This document shows, piece by piece, positions 8,476 to 17,680 of a stretch of 64,000 nt of DNA. The translations under genes and the position numbers were made by a program. Source of the DNA: Notoacmeibacter ruber. GTDB lineage: Bacteria; Pseudomonadota; Alphaproteobacteria; Rhizobiales; Rhizobiaceae. Below the pieces are notes generated by a model. The model was given only the letters and a program-made list of their open reading frames with translations, did no database searches and had not been told where the DNA came from. Within the stretch, counting starts at the first letter, position 1. Every line of letters begins with the position of its first letter. The stretch spans positions 2,032,501 through 2,096,500 of the forward strand of contig NZ_RCWN01000001.1 in assembly GCF_003668555.1 (NCBI RefSeq), given 5' to 3'.

Positions 8476-10518
8476 TTAGTCCCTGAGAACAGCCGTTTCG
8501 TCCCGCGGGCGCACAAAAATATCACCGAATATTTGCGCGATCTTTCTCTCCACCTCTGGCCTCAAGGTCAGCGAATATTTGACGGCGATATGGTGAGCAT
8601 CACGCATCATAACGAAATTTGAACTGGCAGCCCGGCACACGTCGTCCCAGCAGAAATTATCGGTCATGTCGATAACGGCCACGTCGGGTCTCGGCTTTTG
8701 GTCTGACACAGACCATGGCGACCTTTTTGCAAGCGCCAGCGACCTCGGTGTGGTGCACATATCCGAGCGAAGGGGATTGCTAACTAGACAATCAAGTGGA
8801 TCGATATCCATCCGGGGCGTGTCGGCGAAGAAGACGACACGAGCACCCGTCTGCAAAATGCGCTCCAAAATTCTCTCTTCGCCCGATGCAAGTGCTTCTA
8901 ACCGAGCTGTACCCTTTAAGGTTTGCCCTTTGTCATCAACGACGTGATGACGGGAATAGGCACTCATAAAGACGACGTCCGGTTTTAAACGCTCGATCTC
9001 GGCAAGCACGGCTTCGCGCCACTCGTCACATTCGAAGTACTGCCGTTTCAACTGATCGTGCCACAAACGGATATCATTCGGAAAGCAGTTCGTTTTTGTC
9101 CGAGCCAACAGTTTGAAACCTTGATCTTCCGCGATTTCTTTTAAAACCGGAAACCACTGCGCTGCGTGACTATCGCCAAACAAAACCATCCGGCGGTCGC
9201 TAGAAGCGGTGCCAAATTCGCATGGCGGGTATTCTACGATCTCAGAAGAAAGGTGGCACCTACGCTCTCCGGTAGAAATAGCCGGAAGATCGTATCGAAC
9301 TTCGCGAGAGAAAATGGATGAACCATCAGAGAGATAGATAATATTTATCTGCTCTATATCCTGCTTGACCTGCACCAAACCGATGACGAGGACGGCGGTC
9401 GACAGAAGCGCCACGCCAACCGACGTATATTTACGCGACACAAGACGAGGCGAATAACGGACCGGCTTTTCGATGAAGATAAATCCGAGCACCGACAAAC
9501 AGATGGTTAGCAAAAGAGCGCCGCAGATATCCACGGCCCCCCACGACCCGACGCTCGATTTCCAGATCACGAAAACCGGCCAATGCCATAGGTAAAGAGA
9601 GTACGAAATACGGCCGATTTGAACCGGGCCGGTGGTGCTCAAAAACGCTGAAGTATGTCTTGCGAAGCAGAATTTGCGTTGACGCCCGCAAAAATAAAGA
9701 GAGCCGTTCCCAAAGTCGGGATCAAAGCGAAGAAAGATGGATAGAGGAGATTGGCGTCAAAAGTCGCAATTGAAAGAACGATCAGAAGAGCGCCGGTCCA
9801 GACGGATAGGAGACGCATTCTGAAGCTGGGCTTAATCCGATAATGCTCCAGAAAGCAGACGAGAGAGCCGGCGCCAAACTGCCACACGCGCGCGTGAGTA
9901 CCAAAAAATGCAACCGGTTGAGATTTTTGACTATAATAAAGACAAATAAGTAGAGACAGAACACCTAATATCAGTATTGAAAAAACGATACGGCGAATAA
10001 TTATTCGAGCATTACCCCCCCTGTCTTCCACGAAAAATTAAAATGAGAGGCAAAAATAAAACTGTAACAAGGAGATAAAATTGCTCTTCGACAGCCAAAG
10101 ACCAATAGTATATAAACGGCCCTTGACCGCCGCCCTCATCAAAATACTGAACTGCTGACTGAATTTTATTCCAATTTATAAGATATGCAACTGCCCATAC
10201 CGCATCTCTTACCGCATAATAAAAATGAGGGATTGAAAACAGAATATGGTAAGCAAGTAACGTCGCTAATATGACGACGATAGCGATGGGCAAAAGTCGC
10301 CGCACCCTGCGTGCCCAGAAATTGACGAAGTCAATCCGTCCGGTTGCACTCAATTCCTTCAGTAAAATTGATGTGATTAAGTAACCAGAGATGACAAAAA
10401 ATATGTCGACCCCGACAAACCCTCCAGCAAAGCTGGCAATTTCAGCATGAAATAAAAGGACGCTGATAACCGCGACAGAGCGCAGACCGTCAATATCGGC
10501 GCGATAGGCAATCTTCAT
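8476..10518 (-). pseudogene. OafA/YrhL-type acyltransferase with C-terminal SGNH domain, split by two frameshifts
   Basis: Three consecutive minus-strand frames make one 680-residue acyltransferase: 10518-10012 (DIDGLRSVAVISVLLFHA, GFVGVDIFFVISGYLI, WSLAVEEQFYL), 10031-9639 (membrane segments) and 9642-8476 (IGRISYSLYLWHWPV, then GDSHAAQWFPV and the C-terminal DAHHI of the SGNH esterase-like domain). The first break lies in a C7 run at 10015-10021: with one base fewer, the reading continues from RGRQGG into NARIIIRRIV. The second lies in an A5 run at 9641-9645: with one more base, LQRF continues into LSTTGPVQIG. Parts one and three share a frame, so the shifts compensate. Such enzymes O-acetylate lipopolysaccharide or exopolysaccharide. 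GC falls to 30 percent in places (18 of 60 bases in 10021-10080), which suggests horizontal origin. It could be a decayed gene, two homopolymer sequencing errors, or slip-strand switching. Confidence 0.85.
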
Positions 10519-10742
10519 GCGCGGATCGGTCCCCTTGCCGCCGGGCGAGAACGGAAAAGTGATTCCGCAAAGTCCGAAATCCCCATCAGCGCCGATTAAT
10601 CCGCTTCAAAAACGAACCCCTCACGTCCACTCCCCCTAGATCGCACAAGGACGCATAAGTTTGAGCCCTCACAAAGGTGCTTTCTTGTCGAGCAAGGTAG
10701 TCAATGTCAAACAGGCCGTGAGATACTGGCCGGCCAGAACGA
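10519..10742. other. intergenic stretch without recognised content
   Basis: These 224 bases separate the acyltransferase start from the end of the oligoendopeptidase gene. No plausible coding frame, strong hairpin or repeat was seen. It presumably holds the acyltransferase promoter. Confidence 0.4.
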
Positions 10743-12593
10743 TCAGCTTTCCTGGTCGGCCTCTTCCAACTCGTCGATCAGGCCTTCGATCATCGATAGG
10801 CCCTTGCTCCAGAAGGCGGGGTCGGATGCGTCGAGGCCGAAGGGAGCGAGCAGGTCCGAATGGTGCTTGGTGCCACCGGCCGCGAGCATGTCGAAGTAAC
10901 GATCCGCGAACCCATCCGAGGCGTTCTGATAGACCGCGTAAAGCGAGTTTACCAGACAATCCCCGAACGCATAGGCATAGACGTAGAAGGGTGAAGCGAT
11001 GAAGTGCTTCACATAGGCCCACCAGACGTCATAGCCTTCATTCAGCTGCACGGCCGGGCCAAGGCTCTCGGCCTGCACGTCAAGCCAGAACTGGCCGATC
11101 TCCTCACTGGTCAGCTCACCCTCGCGCCGCGCCGTATGTACCTTCCGCTCGAAGCGGTAGAAGGCGATCTGTCGAACAACCGTATTGATCATGTCCTCGA
11201 CCTTGCCGGCCAGCATGGCCTTGCGCTGCGCAGGGTCGTCCATACGCTCCAGCAGCGACCGGAAGGTCAGCATCTCGCCGAAGACTGACGCCGTCTCGGC
11301 CAGCGTCAGCGGCGTATCTGCCATCAAGGCACCCTGCTTGCCGGCCAGAACCTGATGAACCCCGTGACCGAGTTCATGGGCCAGCACCATGACATCGCGC
11401 GGGCGCCCCTGATAATTGAGCAGGACATAAGGATGCGCGCTCGGCACGGTCGGGTGCGAAAATGCACCGGAGGCCTTTCCCTCCCGGCTCGGCGCGTCGA
11501 TCCAGTTCTTCTCGAAAAAATCGTTGGCGATGTTAGCCATTCGCGGATCGAACCCCCCATAGGCGTCGAGCACGGTCTGCCGAGCCTGGTTCCAGCCGAT
11601 CGTTTCCTGCTGCGTGGTCGGCAGCGGTGCATTCCGGTCCCAATGGTTCAGCTTCTCCATGCCGAGCCACTTCGCTTTCATCGTGTAATACCGGTGCGAA
11701 AGGCGCGGATATGCCGCGACAACTGCCTCTTCCAGTGCATCGACAACGTCTTTTTCGACCCGGTTGGCAAGATGGCGGCCATCGGCAATATCGCCAAAAC
11801 CACGCCAACGCTGGCTGATCTCCAGATCCTTGGCGAGCGTATTGGTAATCAGGGTGAAGGTACGGATATGGGACTGGAAACCGCCTGTCAGTCCGGCGGC
11901 AGCGTCTGCCCGAACCTGTGCATCCCCGTCCATCAGCAGATTGAGCGCCGGCTCCAGCGGCAGGGCCTCACCTACCCCGCTATGGAAGCGCATATGCGTG
12001 AGCGTTTCGTCGTACAGGCGATTCCATGCGCCGGCCGCGGTCTGGCTCTTTTCCAGGAAAAGCTGCTCGATCCGGTCCTCGAGTTGATAGGGCCGTTCCT
12101 TGCGCAGATCCTCGACCCAAGGCCGGTATTGTGCCAGGCGCGGGTCGCGCTTCATCGCTTCGGCCATATCGGTTTCGTCGATGCGGTTGATTTCAAGCGG
12201 GAAGAACAGCAGGTGCGATGACGCTTCGGTTATCTTTCCGGCAAGGTCGCCATAGAGCTTGCCGCGCGCAGCATCGGCCGTATCCGCGTAATAATAAAGG
12301 CCTGCATAGCTCATGATGCGGCCCATCAATTCTTCGATGGCTTCAAACCCTTCGATCGCTGCGCCCAGCCCCTCGTCGCCCGTCTTCTGCGCGGCTTCGG
12401 CCAGCGTTCCGGCCCAGCGCGCCTGAAAGGTCTCAGCAAGGCCCGCTGCGCGGGAAACGTCGTCCTTCAGCGCGGGATCATCCGGACCGGCATAGAGGTC
12501 GGCCAGGTTCCATTCGGGAAGATCCCCCGTTTGAGCCGCCGCCGGCTCCGATTGCGAGCAGACAGGCTCGAAGGCATTACGCACGAATTTCAT
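10743..12593 (-). CDS. pepF: M3 family oligoendopeptidase (PepF type)
   Basis: A cytoplasmic zinc oligopeptidase of 616 residues, the usual PepF length. The catalytic motif is HELGHGVHQVLAG (two His ligands and the Glu base), with the third ligand region in LAETASVFGEM about 30 residues later. The N-terminal part (WNLADLYAGPDDPALKDDV, TFQARWAG) is typical of family M3B. The start at 12593 has GGGAGAA eight bases upstream; an open frame continues 24 residues further without a ribosome site. It is divergent from the sigma-54 regulator. It degrades peptides of roughly 5-20 residues. Confidence 0.92.
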   Translation of the reverse strand: MKFVRNAFEPVCSQSEPAAAQTGDLPEWNLADLYAGPDDPALKDDVSRAAGLAETFQARWAGTLAEAAQKTGDEGLGAAIEGFEAIEELMGRIMSYAGLYYYADTADAARGKLYGDLAGKITEASSHLLFFPLEINRIDETDMAEAMKRDPRLAQYRPWVEDLRKERPYQLEDRIEQLFLEKSQTAAGAWNRLYDETLTHMRFHSGVGEALPLEPALNLLMDGDAQVRADAAAGLTGGFQSHIRTFTLITNTLAKDLEISQRWRGFGDIADGRHLANRVEKDVVDALEEAVVAAYPRLSHRYYTMKAKWLGMEKLNHWDRNAPLPTTQQETIGWNQARQTVLDAYGGFDPRMANIANDFFEKNWIDAPSREGKASGAFSHPTVPSAHPYVLLNYQGRPRDVMVLAHELGHGVHQVLAGKQGALMADTPLTLAETASVFGEMLTFRSLLERMDDPAQRKAMLAGKVEDMINTVVRQIAFYRFERKVHTARREGELTSEEIGQFWLDVQAESLGPAVQLNEGYDVWWAYVKHFIASPFYVYAYAFGDCLVNSLYAVYQNASDGFADRYFDMLAAGGTKHHSDLLAPFGLDASDPAFWSKGLSMIEGLIDELEEADQES

Positions 12594-12722
12594 AATCAAG
12601 TTCTCCCGCTGGAAGGCGCTCGAGACACAGTCACCTTCCATTAACCTCGTTTCTTGGGCTGCCATTTAGGTGCTCGTGCCAAGTTGGTCCACGTTTGCCC
12701 AATGTGAAAGCCCTGTCCGGTC

Positions 12723-14276
12723 ATGCCGATCACGATTCTGACTGTAGATGATGAACCCGTTCAGCGGCGGCTCGCAAGGGAGGCGCTGACACGCGCCGGC
12801 TATCGTGTTGCCGAGGCCGAGAGCGGTGAAGCAGCCCTGCAGAGCCTCGCCGACACCTCGACCGCTGCGATCGATCTCGTTCTTCTGGACCTGATGATGC
12901 CCGGCATGGATGGGCTGGAAACGCTCGCGGCCATGCGCGAACAGGGTTTCGATCAGCCCGTCATTGTTCTGACGGCCAAAGGCGGCATGGACAGCGTCAT
13001 CGCCGCCATGCGCGCGGGGGCATTCGATTACGTGGTCAAACCTGTCGCGCCCGAGCGGTTGCGGACCTGCGTGCATGATGCCCTCAAGGTACAGGAAAGG
13101 ATTACCACGCCGCGCCGTCGCCCGGCGGCCTCTCCCTCAGCCATTACCGGCTTCGACAATCTGACCTCCCGGTCGGAAGCGATGACGCGCGTTATCACCA
13201 TCGCCAAGAAAGCTGCCGCATCCAACATTCCGGTTATCATCGAGGGTGAGAGCGGCGTCGGCAAGGAGCGACTCGCCCGCGCCATTGCCAATGCGTCGGA
13301 TCGCAGTCGCAAGAAATTCGTTACAGTCAATTGCGGCGCCATCCCGGAAAATCTGGTCGAGAGCATTCTGTTCGGCCATGAGAAAGGCGCTTTCACCGGC
13401 GCAACCGAACGACAGATCGGCAAGTTTGTCGAAGCCGATGACGGCACGCTGTTTCTCGACGAGATCGGCGACCTGCCACTCGACGCGCAGGTGAAGCTGT
13501 TGCGCGCCGTGCAGGAGGGCGAGGTCGATGCCGTCGGCGCTCGTCAGACCAAAAAGGTCGATGTCCGCTTCATCTCCGCAACCCATCACGATCTGGTCTC
13601 TGCCGTACAGGCTGGCCGTTTCCGCGAGGATCTCTACTACCGCCTCTCGGTCTTCCCCATTCGTATGCCGCCTTTGCGCGAAAGGCGCGAAGACATCGCA
13701 CCGCTCGCCGAGCAGTTCACGCGCAGTTTTGTGCGCAGCGAAGGCGCAGGCCATATCAAGGGCATAGAGCGGGGCGCCTTGAACCTGCTGATGCGTTACG
13801 ACTGGCCGGGCAATATCCGGCAGCTCGAGAATACGATCTTCCGTGCCGTGGTTCTTGCGGAAGGCCCGCACCTGACGGAAGCCGATTTCCCACAGATCGC
13901 CACGCAGCTGGGCAGCCCTCCTGCCGAGCAGGAGCGTTCGCATGCCGCCGAGCGGCATATGGAAATGGTTTTGCAATCGCCTTCCGAGCTTGGTGACCTG
14001 CAGCGTGCGGCGAAAGCCTTGCGACTGGCCGACCAGCAGCCGTCTTCCGATGATATGGGCAGCGAGCTGACCGACGGCTTTCTTGCTGCGCTCGATAGCG
14101 AGGGCGACGTCAGGGCGCTTGCGGAAATCGAGGAAGAGATGATCCGCTTCGCGATCGATCACTATGGCGGGCAAATGAGCGAAGTGGCACGGCGGCTCGG
14201 CATCGGGCGCTCGACCCTCTACCGCAAGCTGAAGGAATTCGGCATCGATCCCGAGATCATCCGCGACGCGGGCTGA
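12723..14276 (+). CDS. sigma-54-dependent response regulator (NtrC family)
   Basis: A 517-residue NtrC-type activator. An N-terminal receiver domain has the acidic pocket DDE and phospho-acceptor D56 in LVLLDLMMPGMDG. The central AAA+ domain has Walker A GESGVGKE (about 175-182), the sigma-54-contacting GAFTGAT loop (222-228) and Walker B TLFLDE (242-247). A C-terminal Fis-type helix-turn-helix reads MSEVARRLGIGRSTLYRKLKEFGID (about 487-511). No partner kinase is adjacent. The following gene is a DUF882 peptidase 185 bases downstream, but that gap carries its own signals, so co-transcription is uncertain. The target genes are unknown. Confidence 0.92.
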   Translation: MPITILTVDDEPVQRRLAREALTRAGYRVAEAESGEAALQSLADTSTAAIDLVLLDLMMPGMDGLETLAAMREQGFDQPVIVLTAKGGMDSVIAAMRAGAFDYVVKPVAPERLRTCVHDALKVQERITTPRRRPAASPSAITGFDNLTSRSEAMTRVITIAKKAAASNIPVIIEGESGVGKERLARAIANASDRSRKKFVTVNCGAIPENLVESILFGHEKGAFTGATERQIGKFVEADDGTLFLDEIGDLPLDAQVKLLRAVQEGEVDAVGARQTKKVDVRFISATHHDLVSAVQAGRFREDLYYRLSVFPIRMPPLRERREDIAPLAEQFTRSFVRSEGAGHIKGIERGALNLLMRYDWPGNIRQLENTIFRAVVLAEGPHLTEADFPQIATQLGSPPAEQERSHAAERHMEMVLQSPSELGDLQRAAKALRLADQQPSSDDMGSELTDGFLAALDSEGDVRALAEIEEEMIRFAIDHYGGQMSEVARRLGIGRSTLYRKLKEFGIDPEIIRDAG

Positions 14277-14291
14277 CTGTCCCCGCACCTG

Positions 14292-14310
14292 TTAACCCGC
14301 CGCTAACCAT
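14292..14310 (+). promoter_or_regulatory. CtrA-box-like motif upstream of the DUF882 gene
   Basis: TTAA, seven bases, then CTAACCAT: one mismatch from the CtrA consensus TTAA-N7-TTAAC. A further half-site TTAACCA lies at 14383-14389, nearer the DUF882 start. CtrA is the cell-cycle master regulator of this order, and a murein peptidase would be a plausible target. This is a motif match by eye only. Confidence 0.35.
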
Positions 14311-14326
14311 AAGATTGCCCTTTGGG

Positions 14327-14344
14327 AACCCGTGGCGGGTTTTG
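14327..14344 (+). terminator. weak terminator after the sigma-54 regulator
   Basis: AACCCG and CGGGTT pair around a three-base loop and are followed by a short TTTT, 50 bases after the regulator's stop codon. The stem is only six pairs, so termination may be partial. Confidence 0.45.
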
Positions 14345-14461
14345 TCAAACTGTTACCGCATTTACACAGCACTAAGTCGTCATTAACCAGTCCATTGGTA
14401 GGATGAACGGATGGTAAATGCCGTTATCCGCTCTGGCTGGAGGGGATAGGGGCGACAGTAT

Positions 14462-16246
14462 ATGGCGGGTGCGATGAATAATCGACTGGGTGTACGCCGT
14501 TGGTTCGGCGGATTTGGTGGAATGTCGCCAATGGCTCGTTTCGGCTTGCCTGTTCTCGCGTCCCTGGCGGTCTTCCTCATCTCTCCGGCGGAAGCCGATG
14601 CGGCAACGCAAACCCTCAAGCTCTACAACGTTCATACCAAGGAAAAAGCGGATATCACCTTCAAGCGTAACGGCCGTTACGATGCCGGCGGCTTGAAGAA
14701 GATCAACCATTTCCTGCGCGACTGGCGTCGTGACGAACCGACAAAGATCGATCCGCAGCTTCTGGATATCGTCTGGGAAGCCCACCGTCAGACCGGCTCG
14801 CGAGAATATATCCATGTGATTTCCGGCTACCGCTCGCCCAAGACAAACGCCATGCTTCGGCGCACACGCGGCGGCCAGGCCAAGAAAAGCCAGCACATGC
14901 TCGGCAAGGCCATGGATTTTTACATTCCGGGCGTGAAGCTGTCGAAGCTTCGCGAAATCGGCTTCAAGTTGCAGGGCGGCGGCGTCGGTTTCTACCCGCG
15001 CTCGGGCTCGCCCTTCGTCCACTTCGATACCGGCAATGTCCGTGCATGGCCGCGCATGAGCCGCAACGAACTGGCGCGCGTCTTCCCGAAAGGCAACACG
15101 CTGCACCTGCCTGCCGACGGCAAGCCGTTGCCCGGCTATCAAACGGCCATGACCGCTTATAAGCAGCGGAAATCTAAGGGCATTGCCTATGCTGGCGGTA
15201 ACGCCTCCTCCGGCTCTTCGGGCGGCTTTCTGGCCGCGCTGTTTGGCGGCGGCAATGATGAAGCCGAGGATGAGGCCGAAAGCGCAATCGCTCGTGCCCC
15301 GGCCCGTGCGTCCAATCCGGTCCCGGCCGCAATTGTCCGTCAGCCTGAACCGTCACCCGGTCAGCTTCTTGCTGCCCTGCCCGCTTCATCCGTGCCCCTG
15401 CCGGTGACGTCGCCGCGTCGAACCGGTGCGCCCGTGCCCCCCGGCTCTATTCCGGAGGCAGGCTCGGCGACCGTGCCGACAGTCGAGACCGCACCGGAGG
15501 TGCCCGCGACGGCTACGGATGACGAAGTCGGAAGTCTGCTCGCAGCCGTCGACGTACCGCTTCCCACCGCGCGGCCACGCACTGCGGAGCCAGCGCCGAC
15601 CGTTCTCGCGCTCGCTTCGCAGAATACCGTGTCCAACGACGCCCTTGAAGCTGCCAACGCCGTGGCTGATACGCGCCTTCCTGTTCCGCTCCCGGTCACG
15701 CGGCCACAAAGCGACGCATCCGCTCTGCTGGCGGCACTGGATGCCACGCAGAAGGTGGATGCCAGTCCGATTGTCCCGGTGCGCGCGGAAAGGAACCCGG
15801 ATGACTCGGCTGCCGCCCTTCAGGCCGTATCATTTGCATCCGCGTCGAACAGCAGCAGAAATGGCCGCTTGACGGCTGAGCCGGCAACCGAACTGGCGAT
15901 GAACGATGTTCCGACAAGCCGGCGTATCCGCGCCGACATGGTTTCGCCGGCGGTGACCGGCACGACGGGCACAGCGGCTCGTCCCGGCAAGGCCGACGCA
16001 GCAGCCTTCGAAGCCCAGCGTCAGGAAGCTCTGATTCGGCTGAAGGATGTCGATCAGGCCCGTTGGGCGCTCAAGATCGGATCGCCGAAGATCGAGCGCA
16101 AAGAGGCCGAAGCCACCCGCTCGCTGCGCACGCCGCCGAGCAAGATGGTGATCACGGCGTTCACTCAAGAGCCGCAGAAAGTTGCGAGCAATGCCTTCTC
16201 CGGCAATGCGATCAACTTCCAGACGGTTGCCCGTTTCGAACGCTGA
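14462..16246 (+). CDS. DUF882/YcbK-type (MepK-like) M15 peptidase with long Ala/Pro-rich tail
   Basis: A 594-residue envelope protein. After a signal segment (PVLASLAVFLISPAEADA) comes a DUF882 domain at about residues 60-205, homologous to the E. coli murein endopeptidase MepK. Zinc-ligand motifs are SQHMLGKAMDFY and the later PFVHFDTGNVR, with SGYRSPKTNAML between the N-terminal helices and the first ligand. The remaining 390 residues are low-complexity, rich in Ala, Pro, Val and Thr, with recurring LLAAL and PLPV.RP segments, and are probably a periplasmic spacer. Two starts are possible (14462 and 14474). Peptidoglycan cross-link cleavage is inferred from the family. A strong terminator follows. 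Confidence 0.85.
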   Translation: MAGAMNNRLGVRRWFGGFGGMSPMARFGLPVLASLAVFLISPAEADAATQTLKLYNVHTKEKADITFKRNGRYDAGGLKKINHFLRDWRRDEPTKIDPQLLDIVWEAHRQTGSREYIHVISGYRSPKTNAMLRRTRGGQAKKSQHMLGKAMDFYIPGVKLSKLREIGFKLQGGGVGFYPRSGSPFVHFDTGNVRAWPRMSRNELARVFPKGNTLHLPADGKPLPGYQTAMTAYKQRKSKGIAYAGGNASSGSSGGFLAALFGGGNDEAEDEAESAIARAPARASNPVPAAIVRQPEPSPGQLLAALPASSVPLPVTSPRRTGAPVPPGSIPEAGSATVPTVETAPEVPATATDDEVGSLLAAVDVPLPTARPRTAEPAPTVLALASQNTVSNDALEAANAVADTRLPVPLPVTRPQSDASALLAALDATQKVDASPIVPVRAERNPDDSAAALQAVSFASASNSSRNGRLTAEPATELAMNDVPTSRRIRADMVSPAVTGTTGTAARPGKADAAAFEAQRQEALIRLKDVDQARWALKIGSPKIERKEAEATRSLRTPPSKMVITAFTQEPQKVASNAFSGNAINFQTVARFER

Positions 16247-16270
16247 CACGAACCGACAATGCCGTTTAGA

Positions 16271-16300
16271 AGCCCGCCGCTTTTCCGGCGGGCTTTATTT
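16271..16300 (+). terminator. rho-independent terminator after the DUF882 gene
   Basis: AGCCCGCCG and CGGCGGGCT form a nine-pair stem around a short loop and are followed by TTATTTTT, 25 bases after the stop codon. Confidence 0.85.
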
Positions 16301-16422
16301 TTGGACAAGAATACTTTCTTAACGATACGGGGCGAGACTGTTGTCCGAGTAGCCGGTGGATGACTCCGCGGCGTTCGATAGCGCAGCCGATCCATGCATG
16401 ATCGCCAAGCGCGAGAATATCC

Positions 16423-17013
16423 ATGCTGCCCATTTCTTCCAGCAATAACGTTGTCGCCCTTCGTCTCGTCGAACAGATCGGCGTCAGACAGCCTGCCGAA
16501 AACAATGATGGGCAGGACCGCTCAACTTCGATGATCGCAGTGTCGCAGGGATTGAGTATCGAGAGCGCATCATCCGGCACATCGCAGAACGCCAGGCACA
16601 GGATCAGTGAATCGGTTTTCGACGCCAGCCATATCGATGTCACCGAGCAGAAGATGAAGCTGTTCACTGATGTCGGCGAAGCGCTCGACATTCGCGAGGA
16701 CGATTTCGATACGCCTTTGGCCTATGCCACGGCGTTGCGCATCAAGGTCAACGAGCTCCTTGAAGACGAAACAGGACTTGGCCGGGAGCAAATCCGGACT
16801 ATTGAAAAAGATCTTGGTCTCGACGAATTGGGCTTCACGCTCGAGGACGTCATCAACGCGATCGCAAATCCGGACGGTGAGAGCGACGAGAAGCTGTATG
16901 ACGCGCTCGACGAAAAATATAATGGTCCCGAGGAGCAGAAGGAGACCGAGGACGCATCAGAAGACCTTTCCCGGAAACTCGATGAATTCGGCCGATATGA
17001 TGCGTTCTTCTGA
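16423..17013 (+). CDS. acidic protein of unknown family, first of a tandem paralog pair
   Basis: Not recognised as any named family. The 196-residue product has no signal or membrane segment and is strongly acidic. From about residue 58 it aligns with the next gene: RISES(V/I)F, HID(V/I), KLFxxVGEAL, DDFDT, AYA.ALR, LGLDELG, INAIANPDGE and KYNG. The two also share the N-terminal pattern M-x-PISS and a C-terminal end E-x-G-x-Y-x-x-x-F, so the whole gene was duplicated. The LGLDELG and IANPDGE blocks look like a conserved helical core. A cytoplasmic or non-classically secreted role cannot be decided. The start is the first ATG in the frame; its ribosome site is not obvious. Confidence 0.7.
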   Translation: MLPISSSNNVVALRLVEQIGVRQPAENNDGQDRSTSMIAVSQGLSIESASSGTSQNARHRISESVFDASHIDVTEQKMKLFTDVGEALDIREDDFDTPLAYATALRIKVNELLEDETGLGREQIRTIEKDLGLDELGFTLEDVINAIANPDGESDEKLYDALDEKYNGPEEQKETEDASEDLSRKLDEFGRYDAFF

Positions 17014-17103
17014 TCGTTTTCGATTCCATTCATCCGTTCGCGCTGACGCATTGCGCCGCCGGCACCTCATGACCTGCTCTCGCAGAACCGGAACCTTTGC
17101 CCG

Positions 17104-17667
17104 ATGACACCGATCAGCAGCCGCGTTGCCGGCAGCGCGCTCGCCCTCATACGCCAGGGCACCGAGGAGCCGAAGCCCAAGCTGCTGGATCAGACAATCG
17201 GGATGATCGCTGCGGAAAACGGGCTTGATGTCGAAACGACCGTTAATGAATTGACGAACAGAGCAGAGATGCGGATCTCGGAATCGATCTTCAGCGTCAA
17301 CCACATCGATATCAACGAACGGAAATTGAAGCTGTTCGAAGAGGTCGGCGAAGCGCTGAACGTCGATCAAGACGACTTCGATACGGTCTCAGCCTATGCA
17401 TCCGCGCTCAGGGTCGAAGTCGCCAAAATTCTTCGGGATCCGATGGGTGAGAAGATCATCCGCGAGATAGAAGAAGAACTCGGTCTGGACGAGCTTGGTG
17501 TAAGCCTTGATGAAGTCATATCAGCCATCGCGAACCCGGACGGCGAGGCCGACGCCAAACTCACGGAAGCCCTCGACAAGAAATACAATGGCGATCGACA
17601 GAGCGCCAAAGACGCTATCGAACACCTTCAGCTCAACGAGCTTGGCCTTTACGGCCCGGCGTTCTGA
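17104..17667 (+). CDS. acidic protein of unknown family, second of a tandem paralog pair
   Basis: The 187-residue paralog of the gene just upstream, separated by 90 bases. Over the central 110 residues identity is high by eye (RISESIF, HIDI, KLKLFEEVGEAL, DDFDT, EELGLDELG, ISAIANPDGE, KYNG), while the N-terminal 55 residues diverge except for MTPISS. Conservation of a core against variable ends suggests functional divergence after duplication. No domain, signal peptide or membrane segment was recognised. It converges on the KDPG aldolase gene, with only 13 bases between the stop codons. Confidence 0.7.
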   Translation: MTPISSRVAGSALALIRQGTEEPKPKLLDQTIGMIAAENGLDVETTVNELTNRAEMRISESIFSVNHIDINERKLKLFEEVGEALNVDQDDFDTVSAYASALRVEVAKILRDPMGEKIIREIEEELGLDELGVSLDEVISAIANPDGEADAKLTEALDKKYNGDRQSAKDAIEHLQLNELGLYGPAF

Positions 17668-17680
17668 GGCTTCCTGCATC

